A DNA stretch of 64,000 bases from Virgibacillus sp. MSP4-1 (GCF_010092505.1 NZ_CP048021.1:992001-1056000); one strand, 5' to 3'. Shown: positions 19,145 to 28,706, numbered from the stretch's first letter. Made by a program: numbers and translations. The notes: generated by a model from the sequence alone, not told the origin.

Positions 19145-19366
19145 ATGATACAACATAAGCTATCCATTCCAAATCTGAAAAAAGAGGATGAGCGAAAAAT
19201 CAGTGAGGCTCTGCATGATGTTTGGGGTGTGCGCAATGTAAAAATGAACACTCAGACGAATGAAGCGATTATTTCCTATGACGAAGATGCAGGTTCATTA
19301 CAGGATTTTCAACAGGCTGTGATTGATATGGGCTATGAAGCAAATACGAATGAAGAAGAAATTTAA
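19145..19366 (+). CDS. HMA-like ferredoxin-fold small protein lacking the metal-binding cysteines
   Basis: This 73-residue protein has the beta-alpha-beta layout of heavy-metal-associated domains, with the GVRNVKMNTQTNEAIISYDE strand pair and the IDMGYEA ending. The metal loop has IPNLKKED where copper chaperones have CxxC, so copper binding by that route is unlikely. It lies between the DUF1641 gene and a zinc-ribbon gene in the formate dehydrogenase operon, and may serve in enzyme maturation. The ribosome site is AGGTGGTG. Confidence 0.75.
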   Translation: MIQHKLSIPNLKKEDERKISEALHDVWGVRNVKMNTQTNEAIISYDEDAGSLQDFQQAVIDMGYEANTNEEEI

Positions 19367-19381
19367 CAGGAGGTGTGCATA

Positions 19382-19513
19382 GTGCCCCGTATTTGTGAGG
19401 TATGCGGTCGTGTGGATGATGTAAACCATGAGGAGTTCCCATATGAAATTCTTGATGTTTGTCCGGATTGTTCTGACCATTTAATTCACCCGACTCATGA
19501 ACATGAAGAATAA
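19382..19513 (+). CDS. 43-residue zinc-ribbon protein of the formate dehydrogenase operon
   Basis: A GTG start 5 bases after AGGAGGT opens a 43-codon frame beginning MPRICEVCGRVDDVNHEEF. Two Cys-x-x-Cys pairs (CEVC at residues 5-8 and CPDC at 27-30) predict a structural zinc site, followed by a His-rich tail (HLIHPTHEHEE). It is 15 bases after the HMA-like gene and just before the operon terminator. I know no function; an accessory role in metal or sulfur delivery to the enzyme is a guess. Confidence 0.75.
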   Translation: MPRICEVCGRVDDVNHEEFPYEILDVCPDCSDHLIHPTHEHEE

Positions 19514-19514
19514 A

Positions 19515-19550
19515 ATAAAGGCTTTAGCCTTATTGGCTAAAGCCTTTATT
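19515..19550. terminator. Terminator of the formate dehydrogenase operon
   Basis: A perfect 15-bp stem (ATAAAGGCTTTAGCC and complement) with a 5-base loop ends next to the last small gene. It can serve the convergent transporter gene too. Confidence 0.85.
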
Positions 19551-19573
19551 CATAATGGTTTTATAGATCTCTT

Positions 19574-20350
19574 TTAGACATCATTACGCAAATACGCAAA
19601 CCAATAGAATGCTCCTACGAATATCGCTCCTCCTACTGCATTCCCCAGAAACACTGCTATGAAATTCATGAGATAATCAAACCAAGTATAATACCCGGCG
19701 AATATGGCAGCGGGAATCACAAACATATTGGCGACCACGTGCTGAAAACCAATCGCTACAAAGGCCATAATCGGAAACCAGATACCCAGGATCTTCCCTG
19801 CAACATCTTCAGCTGCATAATTGAGCCATACAGCTAAACAGACCAGCCAGTTTGCACCAACACCGGATATAAAGGCTTCAAAAAAATTATCTTCAATTTT
19901 AGCACCTGCAATATCAACGGTTTTATCCAAAAACGGCCCGGTTTCCGTTAAACCTAAAATATGACCGAAAAAGTATGCTACAAAAATGGATCCGATAAAA
20001 TTACTAATCGTTATGATCAACCAATTATTTAATACATGACTGGTCTTTATTTTGCCGGAAAATCTCGCGGTTGCAACGGCCATCATATTTCCTGTTAAAA
20101 GTTCTCCGCCGGCGATTAAGACAAAAACCAGTCCTACCGGGAAGACTGCTCCACCAATAAATGCAGCCATAGATCCCCAGATGTCCTCAGGAAGATTTCC
20201 TGTTATCCTTATATCCAATAAAAATCCAAAAGCAATAAAAGCACCTGCTAAAAACCCCAAAGCAAGCATTGTTGATAATGGTAAATGTGCTTTCTTTTCA
20301 CCATGGTCTCTGGCTAGTTGTGCCGTTTTCTTGGGAGGATGAAAAGACAT
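19574..20350 (-). CDS. Formate/nitrite transporter family channel (FocA/NirC, YrhG-like)
   Basis: This 258-residue membrane protein has six predicted helices and FNT features such as FIGGAVFPVGLVFVLIAGGELLTGNM, GVGANWLVCLAVW and GFQHVVANMFVIP. The channel histidine is in the GFQHVVANMF segment. It converges on the formate dehydrogenase operon, so it probably imports or exports formate for that enzyme. ATG at 20350 follows AGGTGG at 8 bases; the in-frame GTG 12 bases earlier is inside that site. Confidence 0.9.
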   Translation of the reverse strand: MSFHPPKKTAQLARDHGEKKAHLPLSTMLALGFLAGAFIAFGFLLDIRITGNLPEDIWGSMAAFIGGAVFPVGLVFVLIAGGELLTGNMMAVATARFSGKIKTSHVLNNWLIITISNFIGSIFVAYFFGHILGLTETGPFLDKTVDIAGAKIEDNFFEAFISGVGANWLVCLAVWLNYAAEDVAGKILGIWFPIMAFVAIGFQHVVANMFVIPAAIFAGYYTWFDYLMNFIAVFLGNAVGGAIFVGAFYWFAYLRNDV

Positions 20351-20533
20351 TTGAATAACCACCTAATCCTATATTTTTGTTCAATATCCTGGTGATATTT
20401 TTCCACTAACAACAATTACTTTATTCACAATCCTAAGAACCATTATCGCAAAATCCTCATTTGATCAGACGATTTATATTCAACTTCCCTTCTTTAAAAT
20501 ATTAGTAGGCAGCACCACTGAATTCTTTTCCCT

Positions 20534-21094
20534 CTATAATTCAAATTGGTTCTTTATGATGCGGGCAACCTCCTCTGAGCTTTTATCAGTATTATTAATT
20601 CGGATGTAATTTTTTCGGGTAATTTCTCCTTCCTTGGAATTTAGTCGATATTGATCCATGGATTTGATCAGTTCATTCTCTGAAAACTGAACATTTCTTT
20701 TTGTTGGCTTTTGCTCTAAACGATAAGGAGTTTTGTTACGTAAAACTCTTTCGTCCCTGTCCGCTTCAAGCTCCACAAAATAAACTTCTCCCCCATTCGA
20801 TTCAAAAATGGAACAAATCTCATCTACAAATTGCCAGTCCTCCTGTTCATTAAAGGCCCACACATATGTGAAGATAAGCCCTTCCAGGTCACTCCTGGCG
20901 ACTTCACGAAAGATTTCATAGCGAAACATATTATTCAGGTGGTTAAACGATTTACTCCCAAATTCAAAAAAATTCAGCACTAAGTCAATCGTCATATGGT
21001 TATGAAACAACTTTAAATCTGTTATTCTTGTTAAGGCATGGCCTACTGTCATCTTCCCGACTGCTTGTGGTCCAAAAATCAAAACAAATTTCAT
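20534..21094 (-). CDS. P-loop nucleotide kinase-like protein
   Basis: This 186-residue protein begins with a Walker A motif, FGPQAVGKMTVG, and has the layout of small shikimate- or adenylate-kinase-like NTPases. A later arginine-rich segment (DRDERVLRNKTPYRLEQKPTKR) could form a lid. The family is common as a hypothetical kinase or shikimate kinase in Bacilli. The substrate is unknown. It stands alone between the FNT channel and ispA. Confidence 0.65.
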   Translation of the reverse strand: MKFVLIFGPQAVGKMTVGHALTRITDLKLFHNHMTIDLVLNFFEFGSKSFNHLNNMFRYEIFREVARSDLEGLIFTYVWAFNEQEDWQFVDEICSIFESNGGEVYFVELEADRDERVLRNKTPYRLEQKPTKRNVQFSENELIKSMDQYRLNSKEGEITRKNYIRINNTDKSSEEVARIIKNQFEL

Positions 21095-21272
21095 CGTCGC
21101 TCTACTTCCCCTCTTTTATTGATTTACATCTGCCCTAACCTTCTGAAAAATGGGACAATATTCCTTTATTAAAACACATCGTTTGGTTCTATTTCAAGAT
21201 ACGGTTATTTAGTATCATGGCAATAACGACAAAGAACTGTACACATCATCCCGATATAAGGAGGTTTTCTGA

Positions 21273-22241
21273 GTGCTGGAACAAGTTCGTTTGATTGATT
21301 ATCAGGTGGTTGCGCAAATGGATACGACCAATCAAGTACCTGAGGGTGTCCGTTTTATACGGGCTCCGGAAGTCTGGGAAATGTCAAGGGGGGAAAATCA
21401 GACCATTGCCGTTTTAGATACAGGGTGTGCGGACCATAAGGATTTAAGAAATAACATTACAGGCGGGCGCAACTTCACAAATGACGATAATGGAAATCCT
21501 GACATTTATGCGGATTATAATGGTCATGGGACACATGTAGCAGGTACAATTGGCGCAACAGAGAACGGAGATGGAATTGCGGGTGTTGCTCCTGAAGCAC
21601 AATTACTGATTGTAAAAGTTTTAGATGAAAATGGTTCCGGACAGTATGATTGGATCATTCAGGGAATTCAATATGCTGTCGAACAAGAGGTGGATATGAT
21701 ATCCATGTCTTTAGGGGGTCCTGAGGATGTGCCGGAGCTCCATGAAGCCATAAAAACGGCTGTGCATGAGCACAACATTCCTGTCGTTTGTGCAGCAGGA
21801 AATGAGGGAGATGGAGACCACGAAACCAAGGAATTAGCTTACCCCGGCTCCTATAATGAAGTAATCAGTGTAGGTGCAATAGATTTGGAAAGAAACTCCT
21901 CTGATTTTTCAAATTCCAATAAACAAGTTGATCTGGTTGCACCAGGAGAACAAATTACATCTACCTATCTTGATGGGAAATACGCAACGCTAAACGGAAC
22001 TTCTATGGCTGCTCCCCATATTACAGGTTCCCTGGCACTAATTAAAAGCATTGAAAATAAAAACTTTGGACGGAATTTAACAGAAGCGGAATTATATGCT
22101 CAGCTTATTAAACGTACAGTTCCGTTAGGGTTTTCTCCAAAAGTTGAGGGGAATGGGGTTATCTTTCTGCCGCTGCTGGAATATATACAGGATGTTTATC
22201 GTGATTTAAATATTCAGCTAAAGAATCTTTCGTCTGACTAA
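21273..22241 (+). CDS. ispA: Intracellular subtilisin-type serine protease
   Basis: This 322-residue S8 protease has the catalytic Asp (AVLDTGC), His (YNGHGTHVAGTI) and Ser (LNGTSMAAPHITG). There is no signal peptide. The short N-terminal extension (MLEQVRLIDYQVVAQ...QVPEGVRFI) matches intracellular subtilisins, which are calcium-dependent and act in cytoplasmic protein turnover during stationary phase. The oxyanion Asn is in CAAGNEGDGD. The GTG start is 8 bases after AAGGAGG. No partner genes are linked. Confidence 0.93.
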   Translation: MLEQVRLIDYQVVAQMDTTNQVPEGVRFIRAPEVWEMSRGENQTIAVLDTGCADHKDLRNNITGGRNFTNDDNGNPDIYADYNGHGTHVAGTIGATENGDGIAGVAPEAQLLIVKVLDENGSGQYDWIIQGIQYAVEQEVDMISMSLGGPEDVPELHEAIKTAVHEHNIPVVCAAGNEGDGDHETKELAYPGSYNEVISVGAIDLERNSSDFSNSNKQVDLVAPGEQITSTYLDGKYATLNGTSMAAPHITGSLALIKSIENKNFGRNLTEAELYAQLIKRTVPLGFSPKVEGNGVIFLPLLEYIQDVYRDLNIQLKNLSSD

Positions 22242-22394
22242 ACGTACGGCTTCACCAGGACTCAGTCACTAAATCCAATAGCAGCTATAATCAGCTTAAA
22301 AGGGATAAAAAGTGCAATTCTCAGATAATAAATCACGGACTATTTACATTTGGTCACATCGCTCTTAGAACGATTACATCCTCTATTAGCAAAC

Positions 22395-22423
22395 TTGAGC
22401 ACTGGCTTCTTTATCCATACAAT
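22395..22423 (+). promoter_or_regulatory. Probable SigA promoter of ectD
   Basis: TTGAGC and TACAAT are separated by 17 bases, 45 bases before the ectD start. No osmotic (SigB) promoter boxes were noticed. Confidence 0.5.
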
Positions 22424-22467
22424 GGGCAGTGTAAAGGGAATAATTGTTTTAGAGGAGGAGTGATCAT

Positions 22468-23394
22468 ATGAAAGACTTCTATCCATCCAGAGTAAACCCA
22501 GAACCTTCTATTATGGAAAGGAAGGATCCGGTACTTTACGGATCTCAATCAGATGGACCTCTAAACAACACAGAACTGGACTTTTACAAACAAAACGGCT
22601 ACATATTGCTGGAAAAGATGTTCACAGATGATGAAGTAGATGTTCTGCGCAAAGAACTGGATCAGACGATGAATGACCACAAATCTATTGAGAGACCTGA
22701 TATTGTCCGTGAGCAGGGCAGTGATGAAATACGTTCCATTTTTGAAGTGCACAAGAATACGGAATTTTTCCAGAAGCTATCTTCACATGAACGACTGGTC
22801 AATATCGCCCAGCAGTTACTTGGAGACGATGTTTACATCAACCAGTCGAGAATTAACTTTAAACCTGGTTTTAAAGGAAAAGAGTTCTACTGGCATTCTG
22901 ACTTTGAAACCTGGCATGTGGAGGACGGAATGCCGCGTATGCGCGCTGTTAGCTGTTCGATTATTTTAACCGATAACTATGAATATAATGGGCCGCTTAT
23001 GCTCATTCCTGGTTCACAGAATTATTATGTTCAATGTGCGAGTGGAACACCGGACAGCCACTTTGAACAGTCCTTAAAGAAACAGGAATTTGGAACACCG
23101 GACAATGAGAGTCTGAAATGGCTGGTCGACCAAAGTGGCGGAAGAATTGATCGTGCAACAGGTGCGGCTGGATCTGTATTATTCTTTGAGAGTAACATTA
23201 TGCACGGGTCGAGTGGTAACATCTCACCATTTCCGCGCAGCAATGTGTTCTTCGTCTTTAACAGTATCCAGAATAAATTGGAGAAGCCATTTTCAGACCT
23301 GACACCAAGACCTGAATTTTTGGCAAACCGCGAAAATATTAAGCCGATTCAGCCGAAATCATTTGATTTAACAAAGAAACTCATACAATCTTAG
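22468..23394 (+). CDS. ectD: Ectoine 5-hydroxylase
   Basis: EctD is a non-haem Fe(II)/2-oxoglutarate dioxygenase that turns ectoine into 5-hydroxyectoine, a compatible solute. The 308-residue protein has the EctD signature FYWHSDFETWHVEDGMPRMR, with the HxD iron ligands at residues 143 and 145. The distal His is in NIMHGSSGNISPFPRSN. The ectABC genes are not nearby, so ectD is a separate unit, as seen in several halophilic Bacillaceae. Start ATG follows AGGAGGAG. This gene is one main reason to infer a halotolerant host. Confidence 0.95.
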   Translation: MKDFYPSRVNPEPSIMERKDPVLYGSQSDGPLNNTELDFYKQNGYILLEKMFTDDEVDVLRKELDQTMNDHKSIERPDIVREQGSDEIRSIFEVHKNTEFFQKLSSHERLVNIAQQLLGDDVYINQSRINFKPGFKGKEFYWHSDFETWHVEDGMPRMRAVSCSIILTDNYEYNGPLMLIPGSQNYYVQCASGTPDSHFEQSLKKQEFGTPDNESLKWLVDQSGGRIDRATGAAGSVLFFESNIMHGSSGNISPFPRSNVFFVFNSIQNKLEKPFSDLTPRPEFLANRENIKPIQPKSFDLTKKLIQS

Positions 23395-23405
23395 TGGAAA
23401 GTTTG

Positions 23406-23433
23406 GGGAAAAGGTTCTTACCTTTTCCCTTTT
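23406..23433 (+). terminator. Terminator after ectD
   Basis: GGGAAAAGGT / ACCTTTTCCC with a TCTT loop is followed by TTTT. Confidence 0.82.
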
Positions 23434-23514
23434 CAATTTTATGGTGATATATTAGAGGATTAACGTTGTGGAATGATGAATACGTTACAATAGATGAGTG
23501 AGGAGGAATGAACA

Positions 23515-24339
23515 GTGAAGAATGTAAAAATTATACGTATACCAGTTGCTACGCCGACATTATGGCCAAACACCGAAACAAACTGTTATCTAATCGGAAG
23601 TGAGCAGGAATCATTACTGATAGATGCCGGGTATGATACAGAAGAAACAAAAAATAAAATTGAGCAGGCGGTTGAAAAACATGGAGTTCAGCCTCCTGAG
23701 TCAATTTTATTAACTCATTCGCATCCGGATCATGCCCCTGGTGTTCGTCAGCTAAGGGATTTATCTCCAACCGTTTATTGTCATGAGGCAGAATATGACC
23801 CTATCGCCGATTCAATCTCCCCTGTTAAAAACATTAAAACGTTAAATGACGGGGATATTTTAACGATTAGCCAAACAGAAATGGAAGTTATTCATGGCCC
23901 CGGGCATACGGCCGGCCAATTAAATTTATACATTCCATCAGAAAAAATGTTATTAGCCGGAGACAATGTTGTATCTGAAGGAACCACCTGGATTGGTCCA
24001 CCCGATGGGGATATGAGTGACTATTTAAGTACCTTAGACCGTTTAAAAAAGTTAGACATTGAAAAAGTCGGACCGGGCCATGGTGAATGGGTTTTAAATC
24101 CAAAAGATAAGCTGGAATTTATTATTGCCCGTAGATTAAAACGGGAACAGCAAATCAAGGACTTACTTCACGAACATAAGGAATTGTCCGCAAGGGAGTT
24201 AACACAGCATATTTATAAAGATCAGATACATCCAAGTGTATTTGATGTTGCTAAGCGTACGATTGAAGCCCACTTAAACAAATTAATAAAAGAAGATCAG
24301 GTTAAGCAACAAAATAACAGCTATATACCTTCCTCATAA
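23515..24339 (+). CDS. Metallo-beta-lactamase-fold hydrolase (LACTB2-like)
   Basis: The 274 residues contain the dinuclear zinc motif THSHPDHAPG, a second His in HGPGHTAGQL and an acidic ligand in LLAGDNVV. The final helical region (ELSARELTQHIY...) matches the winged-helix domain often found at the end of this subfamily. Members hydrolyse thioesters, RNA or other esters, and the substrate cannot be called here. Start GTG follows GAGGAGGAATGAACA. The gene converges with a NUDIX gene, leaving 4 bases between stop codons. Confidence 0.82.
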   Translation: MKNVKIIRIPVATPTLWPNTETNCYLIGSEQESLLIDAGYDTEETKNKIEQAVEKHGVQPPESILLTHSHPDHAPGVRQLRDLSPTVYCHEAEYDPIADSISPVKNIKTLNDGDILTISQTEMEVIHGPGHTAGQLNLYIPSEKMLLAGDNVVSEGTTWIGPPDGDMSDYLSTLDRLKKLDIEKVGPGHGEWVLNPKDKLEFIIARRLKREQQIKDLLHEHKELSARELTQHIYKDQIHPSVFDVAKRTIEAHLNKLIKEDQVKQQNNSYIPSS

Positions 24340-24343
24340 ATGA

Positions 24344-24991
24344 TTATTCTATTATGTTGTCCGGCATCCTGAGCGGTCCGCCGTTGTTGTAATGCGTAAG
24401 GGTTTGTAAAGATGTGATGGTCGGTGGAACCAGCTTTAAAGTTCCTTTTTCAAAATCGTTAAGGGCCTCTTCTGGTGTACTCCAGAAGGCATGATCAATT
24501 TCATTCCAGTCCGGAGAAGGTGCTTGATGAGTAGGTAAATCCGCAATAAAAAAACGAGTATCAAAACGGATCGGGCTTGATTGTGGGGTAATCCGGCGCC
24601 CAAAATAGTGTAATGCTGAGCTGTCAAATTTGAAGTTTTCCTTCTTCAGCATCTCCCGAAAGGAAATCCGGTTGTTCACTAATAAACTTCGATAATCGTC
24701 TTTGGAATGTTCCTTAAAAGTCAACTCAGCATTCCCCGATTTCGCCAGTAATACACCCACTTCTTCAAACAGCTCCCTGGCGGCTGCGATATAATGGGCG
24801 AATGAAAAGGACTGCTGCTGGAATTCTGCAAATGATTCATGTTCGTCTGGTTCATCATCTCTCTCCACCGCTCCTCCCGGAAAAACGTAGTATCCACCCA
24901 GAAATTTCATTGTTTCCGGTCGTTTTGTAAGATAAACCTTTCCCTTATTCATAAGAATGACCGTGGAAGCAGGTCTTGGATTTGAACTCAA
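24344..24991 (-). CDS. NUDIX hydrolase
   Basis: This 215-residue protein carries a NUDIX box with an insert: GGYYVFPGGAVERDDEP then AARELFEEVGVLLA. Such enzymes hydrolyse nucleoside diphosphate derivatives. The internal expansion puts it in the longer NUDT19-like group. TTG at 24991 is 9 bases after AAGGAG; an upstream ATG at 25015 has no ribosome site, so the TTG is preferred. Substrate unknown. Confidence 0.8.
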   Translation of the reverse strand: MSSNPRPASTVILMNKGKVYLTKRPETMKFLGGYYVFPGGAVERDDEPDEHESFAEFQQQSFSFAHYIAAARELFEEVGVLLAKSGNAELTFKEHSKDDYRSLLVNNRISFREMLKKENFKFDSSALHYFGRRITPQSSPIRFDTRFFIADLPTHQAPSPDWNEIDHAFWSTPEEALNDFEKGTLKLVPPTITSLQTLTHYNNGGPLRMPDNIIE

Positions 24992-25070
24992 TTGGTTTCT
25001 CTCCTTTTCCGGCATTAAAAATATGCTTTTATATACATATTCAACACAAAAACTCTTATCCCTTTTCCAT

Positions 25071-25107
25071 AAAAAAGACTCTCCATCCTGATCATCCTGG
25101 AGAGTCT
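25071..25107 (-). terminator. Terminator after htpG
   Basis: AGACTCTCCA / TGGAGAGTCT with T runs on the minus strand, 16 bases beyond the htpG stop. Confidence 0.85.
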
Positions 25108-25122
25108 ATTTTGTATTTATTT

Positions 25123-27006
25123 TCAAGCCATTACCTTACAAATATCATTGGTGAACTCAACCGGATCCTGAATAGGTAACCCTTCGATGAGTAATGCCTG
25201 GTTATATAAAAGGTTCGTGTAAAGTTTTAAGGTTTCTTCATCATTATTGGCAAATGCTGTCTGTAACGAGCGGAATACGTCATGGCTGGCGTTAATCTCG
25301 AGAATTTTGTCCGCTTTAATGTTCTGATTATCCGGCATTTGACTGATGACTTTTTCCATCTCAATGGAAATTTCTCCATCTGCGGTGAGACATACAGGAT
25401 GGGATTTTAATCGTTTTGAAACTTTTACATCTTTTACTTTTCCAGATAGAACGTCTTTCATTTTGTCAAAGAGTTCTTTATTTTCCTTCTCCTCATTCTC
25501 GGTTTCCTCTTTCGATTCTTCATCTTCTATACCCAAATCACCACTGGAGACAGATCTGAATTCTTTCTCGTTATACGTGTTTATCATTTTAATCGCGAAT
25601 TCGTCTACTTCTTCAGTGAAATATAAAATTTCATATCCTTTGTCAAGCACAAGCTCCGTTTGCGGCAGTTTTTCAATACGATCAATAGAATCTCCTGTTG
25701 CATAATAAATATATTTCTGATCTTCCGGCATTCTGGATATATATTCATCCAGACTCACAAGCTTTTTCTCTTTAGACGAATAGAACAGCAACAAGTCCTG
25801 CAGGGTTTCTTTATCTTGTCCGAAATTATTATAAACTCCGAATTTAAGCTGTCTGCCAAAGGATTCAAAGAATTTTTCATAGTTTTCCCGGTCATTTTTC
25901 AGCATTTTCTTCAATTCATTTTTAATCTTTTTGTTTAGATTTTTCTGGATGAGTCTGACCTGGCGATCCTGCTGCAGCATTTCACGGGAGATATTCAGTG
26001 ACAGATCTTCAGAGTCAACCAGACCTTTCACAAAACTGAAGTAATCCGGCAATAAATCAGCACATTTATGCATAATGAGGACACCATTTGAATAAAGCTC
26101 AAGTCCTTTTTCATAGTCCTGTGTATAATAATCAAACGGTATATTTTCCGGGATATAGAGAATAGAGTCAAAACGAATCGTTCCGTCTACCTGAATGTGC
26201 ATATGTTTAAGTGGTTTGTCGAATCCATAGCGTTTCTCATTGTAAAAGTTTTCATAGTCTTCTTTGGTTAATTCGTTTTTGTTCTTTTTCCAAATAGGAA
26301 CCATACTATTAACCACTTGTTCTTCTGTAACCTTCTCCAGTTCTTCCTCATTGTCTTCTTTAGGACGCTCTTCAGTTATATCCATTTTAATTGGATAACG
26401 AATGAAATCAGAGTATTTTTTAATAATGTCCTGAAGACGATCCTGTTCGAGAAACTCATCGTACGTTTCATCTTCTGTATTTTCCTTTATGTTCAACACG
26501 ATAACCGTTCCAGGATCTTCTTTCTTATATTCTTCTATCGTATAACCTTCTGTTCCTTCAGATCGCCATTTCCAGGCTTTGTCACTCTCTAGAGATTTGG
26601 TATACACAGTTACAACGTCTGCAACCATAAATGCAGCATAGAAACCGACGCCAAACTGACCGATGATATCGTGACCATCTTCAATCTCAGTTTCATTTTT
26701 AAAGTTAAGGGTGCCACTTTCAGCAATGGTTCCCAAATTATTTTCCAGTTCTTCCTTGGTCATTCCGATTCCCGTGTCTCTAATTATTAATGTACGCTGA
26801 TCCTTATCAGCTTCCACTTTTATGTAGTATTGATCTTTCTCAAAGGTCAGGGATTCATCCGAAAGGGCTCTGTAATAGATTTTATCAATCGCATCGCTGG
26901 CGTTAGAAATTAACTCACGTAAGAAGACTTCTTTTTTAGAGTAAATCGAGTTAATCATCATTTCCAGGAGACGCTTGGATTCAGCCTGAAATTCTCGTTT
27001 TTCCAT
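25123..27006 (-). CDS. htpG: HSP90-family chaperone HtpG
   Basis: The 627-residue protein is full length. The N-terminal GHKL ATPase has [19 protein letters not shown] and [15 protein letters not shown]. The middle domain has [11 protein letters not shown] and the FYSSKE region. The linker between the middle and C-terminal domains is strongly acidic ([16 protein letters not shown]). HtpG assists folding under heat and oxidative stress. The ATG follows AAAGGAGA. No CIRCE or CtsR box is evident upstream, in line with class III regulation in B. subtilis. Confidence 0.96.
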   Translation of the reverse strand: MEKREFQAESKRLLEMMINSIYSKKEVFLRELISNASDAIDKIYYRALSDESLTFEKDQYYIKVEADKDQRTLIIRDTGIGMTKEELENNLGTIAESGTLNFKNETEIEDGHDIIGQFGVGFYAAFMVADVVTVYTKSLESDKAWKWRSEGTEGYTIEEYKKEDPGTVIVLNIKENTEDETYDEFLEQDRLQDIIKKYSDFIRYPIKMDITEERPKEDNEEELEKVTEEQVVNSMVPIWKKNKNELTKEDYENFYNEKRYGFDKPLKHMHIQVDGTIRFDSILYIPENIPFDYYTQDYEKGLELYSNGVLIMHKCADLLPDYFSFVKGLVDSEDLSLNISREMLQQDRQVRLIQKNLNKKIKNELKKMLKNDRENYEKFFESFGRQLKFGVYNNFGQDKETLQDLLLFYSSKEKKLVSLDEYISRMPEDQKYIYYATGDSIDRIEKLPQTELVLDKGYEILYFTEEVDEFAIKMINTYNEKEFRSVSSGDLGIEDEESKEETENEEKENKELFDKMKDVLSGKVKDVKVSKRLKSHPVCLTADGEISIEMEKVISQMPDNQNIKADKILEINASHDVFRSLQTAFANNDEETLKLYTNLLYNQALLIEGLPIQDPVEFTNDICKVMA

Positions 27007-27162
27007 GATTATCTCTCCTTTCTTCTATCATCCATCTTAATTTGTTTATTGCCCCTTTAGCACTCACTGATTTAAAATGCTAACAATAATTTAATATCAT
27101 AAATAGAAATGACTGTCAATCATGGTATAGTTCTTCAACGACAACGACACTATTTTAAAAGG

Positions 27163-27200
27163 AAAAAGCACACCAAAACGCTTAGCGATCTGGTATGCTC
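27163..27200 (-). terminator. Terminator after selD
   Basis: AGCATACCA pairs with TGGTGTGCT (one G-U pair) and runs into TTTTT on the minus strand, about 35 bases past the selD stop. Confidence 0.7.
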
Positions 27201-27232
27201 TTTCACTAACAATTTTATTGAGCCTGTTTAAG

Positions 27233-28282
27233 TTAAATCACTTGGATTTTTCCTGGATTAGATTCAGTTACTTCCCCGATAATTGCTGATTGAACATCCT
27301 TTTTCTCAAGCTTGGACTGTATTTCTTTTGCATCCTTTTCCGGAACAGCTATTAACAGTCCTCCAGAAGTAATGGCATCACAAAGGATAATCTGATCAAT
27401 TTCACTAATGGAAGAATCGTATTCCACTCGATCACTTAACCACATGAAATTCTTCTTAGAACCACCTGGCACGACATCCTGTTTAGCTAACTCACGGGTT
27501 TTAGGTAAAACAGGAATTTGATCCATCTTTAAGGTTATTCCTGTCTGACTACCTTCAGCCATCTCGCTGGTATGTCCTAATAAACCGAAGCCCGTTACAT
27601 CTGTACAGGCATGCACTTCATAGTCCTCCATAATTTCTGCCGCTGATTTGTTTAAAGCAGCCATTACATTCATCACTTGATCAATATCATCTGTATCAAG
27701 CAGATCTCTTTTGATTGCTGTGGTTAAGATCCCTACACCAATTGGCTTTGTGAGGATAAGTTGATCCCCTGGCTTCGCTCCAACGTTAGTACGTATTTTA
27801 TCCGGATGGACAGTACCCGTTACGGAAAGGCCGAACTTCGGCTCCTGATCATCGATGGAATGTCCTCCCACCAGTGCTGCTCCAGCTTCTCTGACTTTAT
27901 CTGAAGAACCGGCCAAAATATCAGCTAGAATCCCTTTATCTAATGTATTAACCGGAAAACCTACAATATTCATGGCGGTAATTGGTTTTCCGCCCATAGC
28001 ATATACATCACTGAGAGCGTTTGCTGCAGCAATCTGTCCGAACATATATGGATCATCCACAATAGGTGTAAAGTAATCAAGAGTCTGGACAAGGGCTGTA
28101 TCATCATTGATTTTATATACCCCTGCGTCATCAGCTGTATCTAATCCTACCAGTAAATTCGGGTTGGGCTCGTTTTCAGGTAAATGCCGCAGAACCTGCG
28201 ACAGGTCTTCTGGACCAATTTTACACCCTCAGCCACCCTTAGTTGTCATTGAAGTAAGTTTGAAAATTTCCTCATCTGACAT
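27233..28282 (-). CDS. selD: Selenide, water dikinase (selenophosphate synthetase) with in-frame TGA read as selenocysteine
   Basis: SelD makes selenophosphate, the selenium donor for selenocysteine and selenouridine. The ATG at 28282 follows GGAGGG, and the frame continues to 27233 with one TGA, at codon 18 (28229-28231). Read as U, the start becomes MSDEEIFKLTSMTTKGGUGC and continues KIGPEDL. This aligns with the catalytic loop of E. coli SelD, GAGCGCK, so U18 replaces the catalytic Cys17 and K21 the essential lysine. Downstream, DPYMFGQIAAANALSDVYAMGG and GGHSIDDQEPKFGLSVTG are standard SelD. With the TGA read through it has 349 residues, the family length. A gene finder would start it at 28060 or call it broken. 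Confidence 0.9.
28190..28231 (-). promoter_or_regulatory. UGA codon and candidate bacterial SECIS hairpin in selD
   Basis: After the UGA at 28231-28229, the mRNA stem ACCUG/CAGGU (28206-28202 with 28198-28194) closes a UCG loop. The loop lies 27 bases past the UGA, within the range used by SelB. Below it the pairing is weak, with an outer CC/GG pair. The hairpin is short, so this is a candidate, supported mainly by the coding argument. Confidence 0.5.
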
Positions 28283-28433
28283 CTGTATCCCTCCATTCTT
28301 ATGAAGGTAGTCACTTTTTATTATACAAAAGCACACCTTCTTTAGTAAATCAGGTGCATCCAATACGATACTTACTAATTGTAACACATTAAAATGGAAT
28401 CTTTGGGAATTCTATACTATGGAGGTGGTAAAC

Positions 28434-28688
28434 ATGCCAGGTCCGTATTTATGTCCCAACTGCAAAACGAATAAGTCCCGTTTCAATCTTATTGAACAGG
28501 TCGCAACTCCGATGAAGCTGGACCCGCAAACGGGTGATGTTCTAGAGGAGTTCAGGAATGAAAATACAGGGGTTATGCATGTCTCTTATAATGGCCCGGA
28601 CTATAAGGTGCAATGTGGAGTGTGCGGTTTGATTGAAGATGAAAAAACGTTTATTAAACATGCGGAGTTTGATCAAAAAAATTCATAG
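28434..28688 (+). CDS. Hypothetical zinc-ribbon protein
   Basis: This 84-residue protein has CPNCKTNKSRF at residues 7-10 and CGVCGLIEDEKTF near the end, the two halves of a zinc ribbon. Between them is VMHVSYNGPDYKVQ. I recognise it only as a conserved Bacillaceae hypothetical protein. ATG at 28434 is preceded by GGAGGTGG; an in-frame ATG 15 bases earlier lacks a site. It is divergent from selD, and both share the intervening 150-base region. Confidence 0.72.
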   Translation: MPGPYLCPNCKTNKSRFNLIEQVATPMKLDPQTGDVLEEFRNENTGVMHVSYNGPDYKVQCGVCGLIEDEKTFIKHAEFDQKNS

Positions 28689-28706
28689 ACCTATTCTTAA
28701 TTGCAT

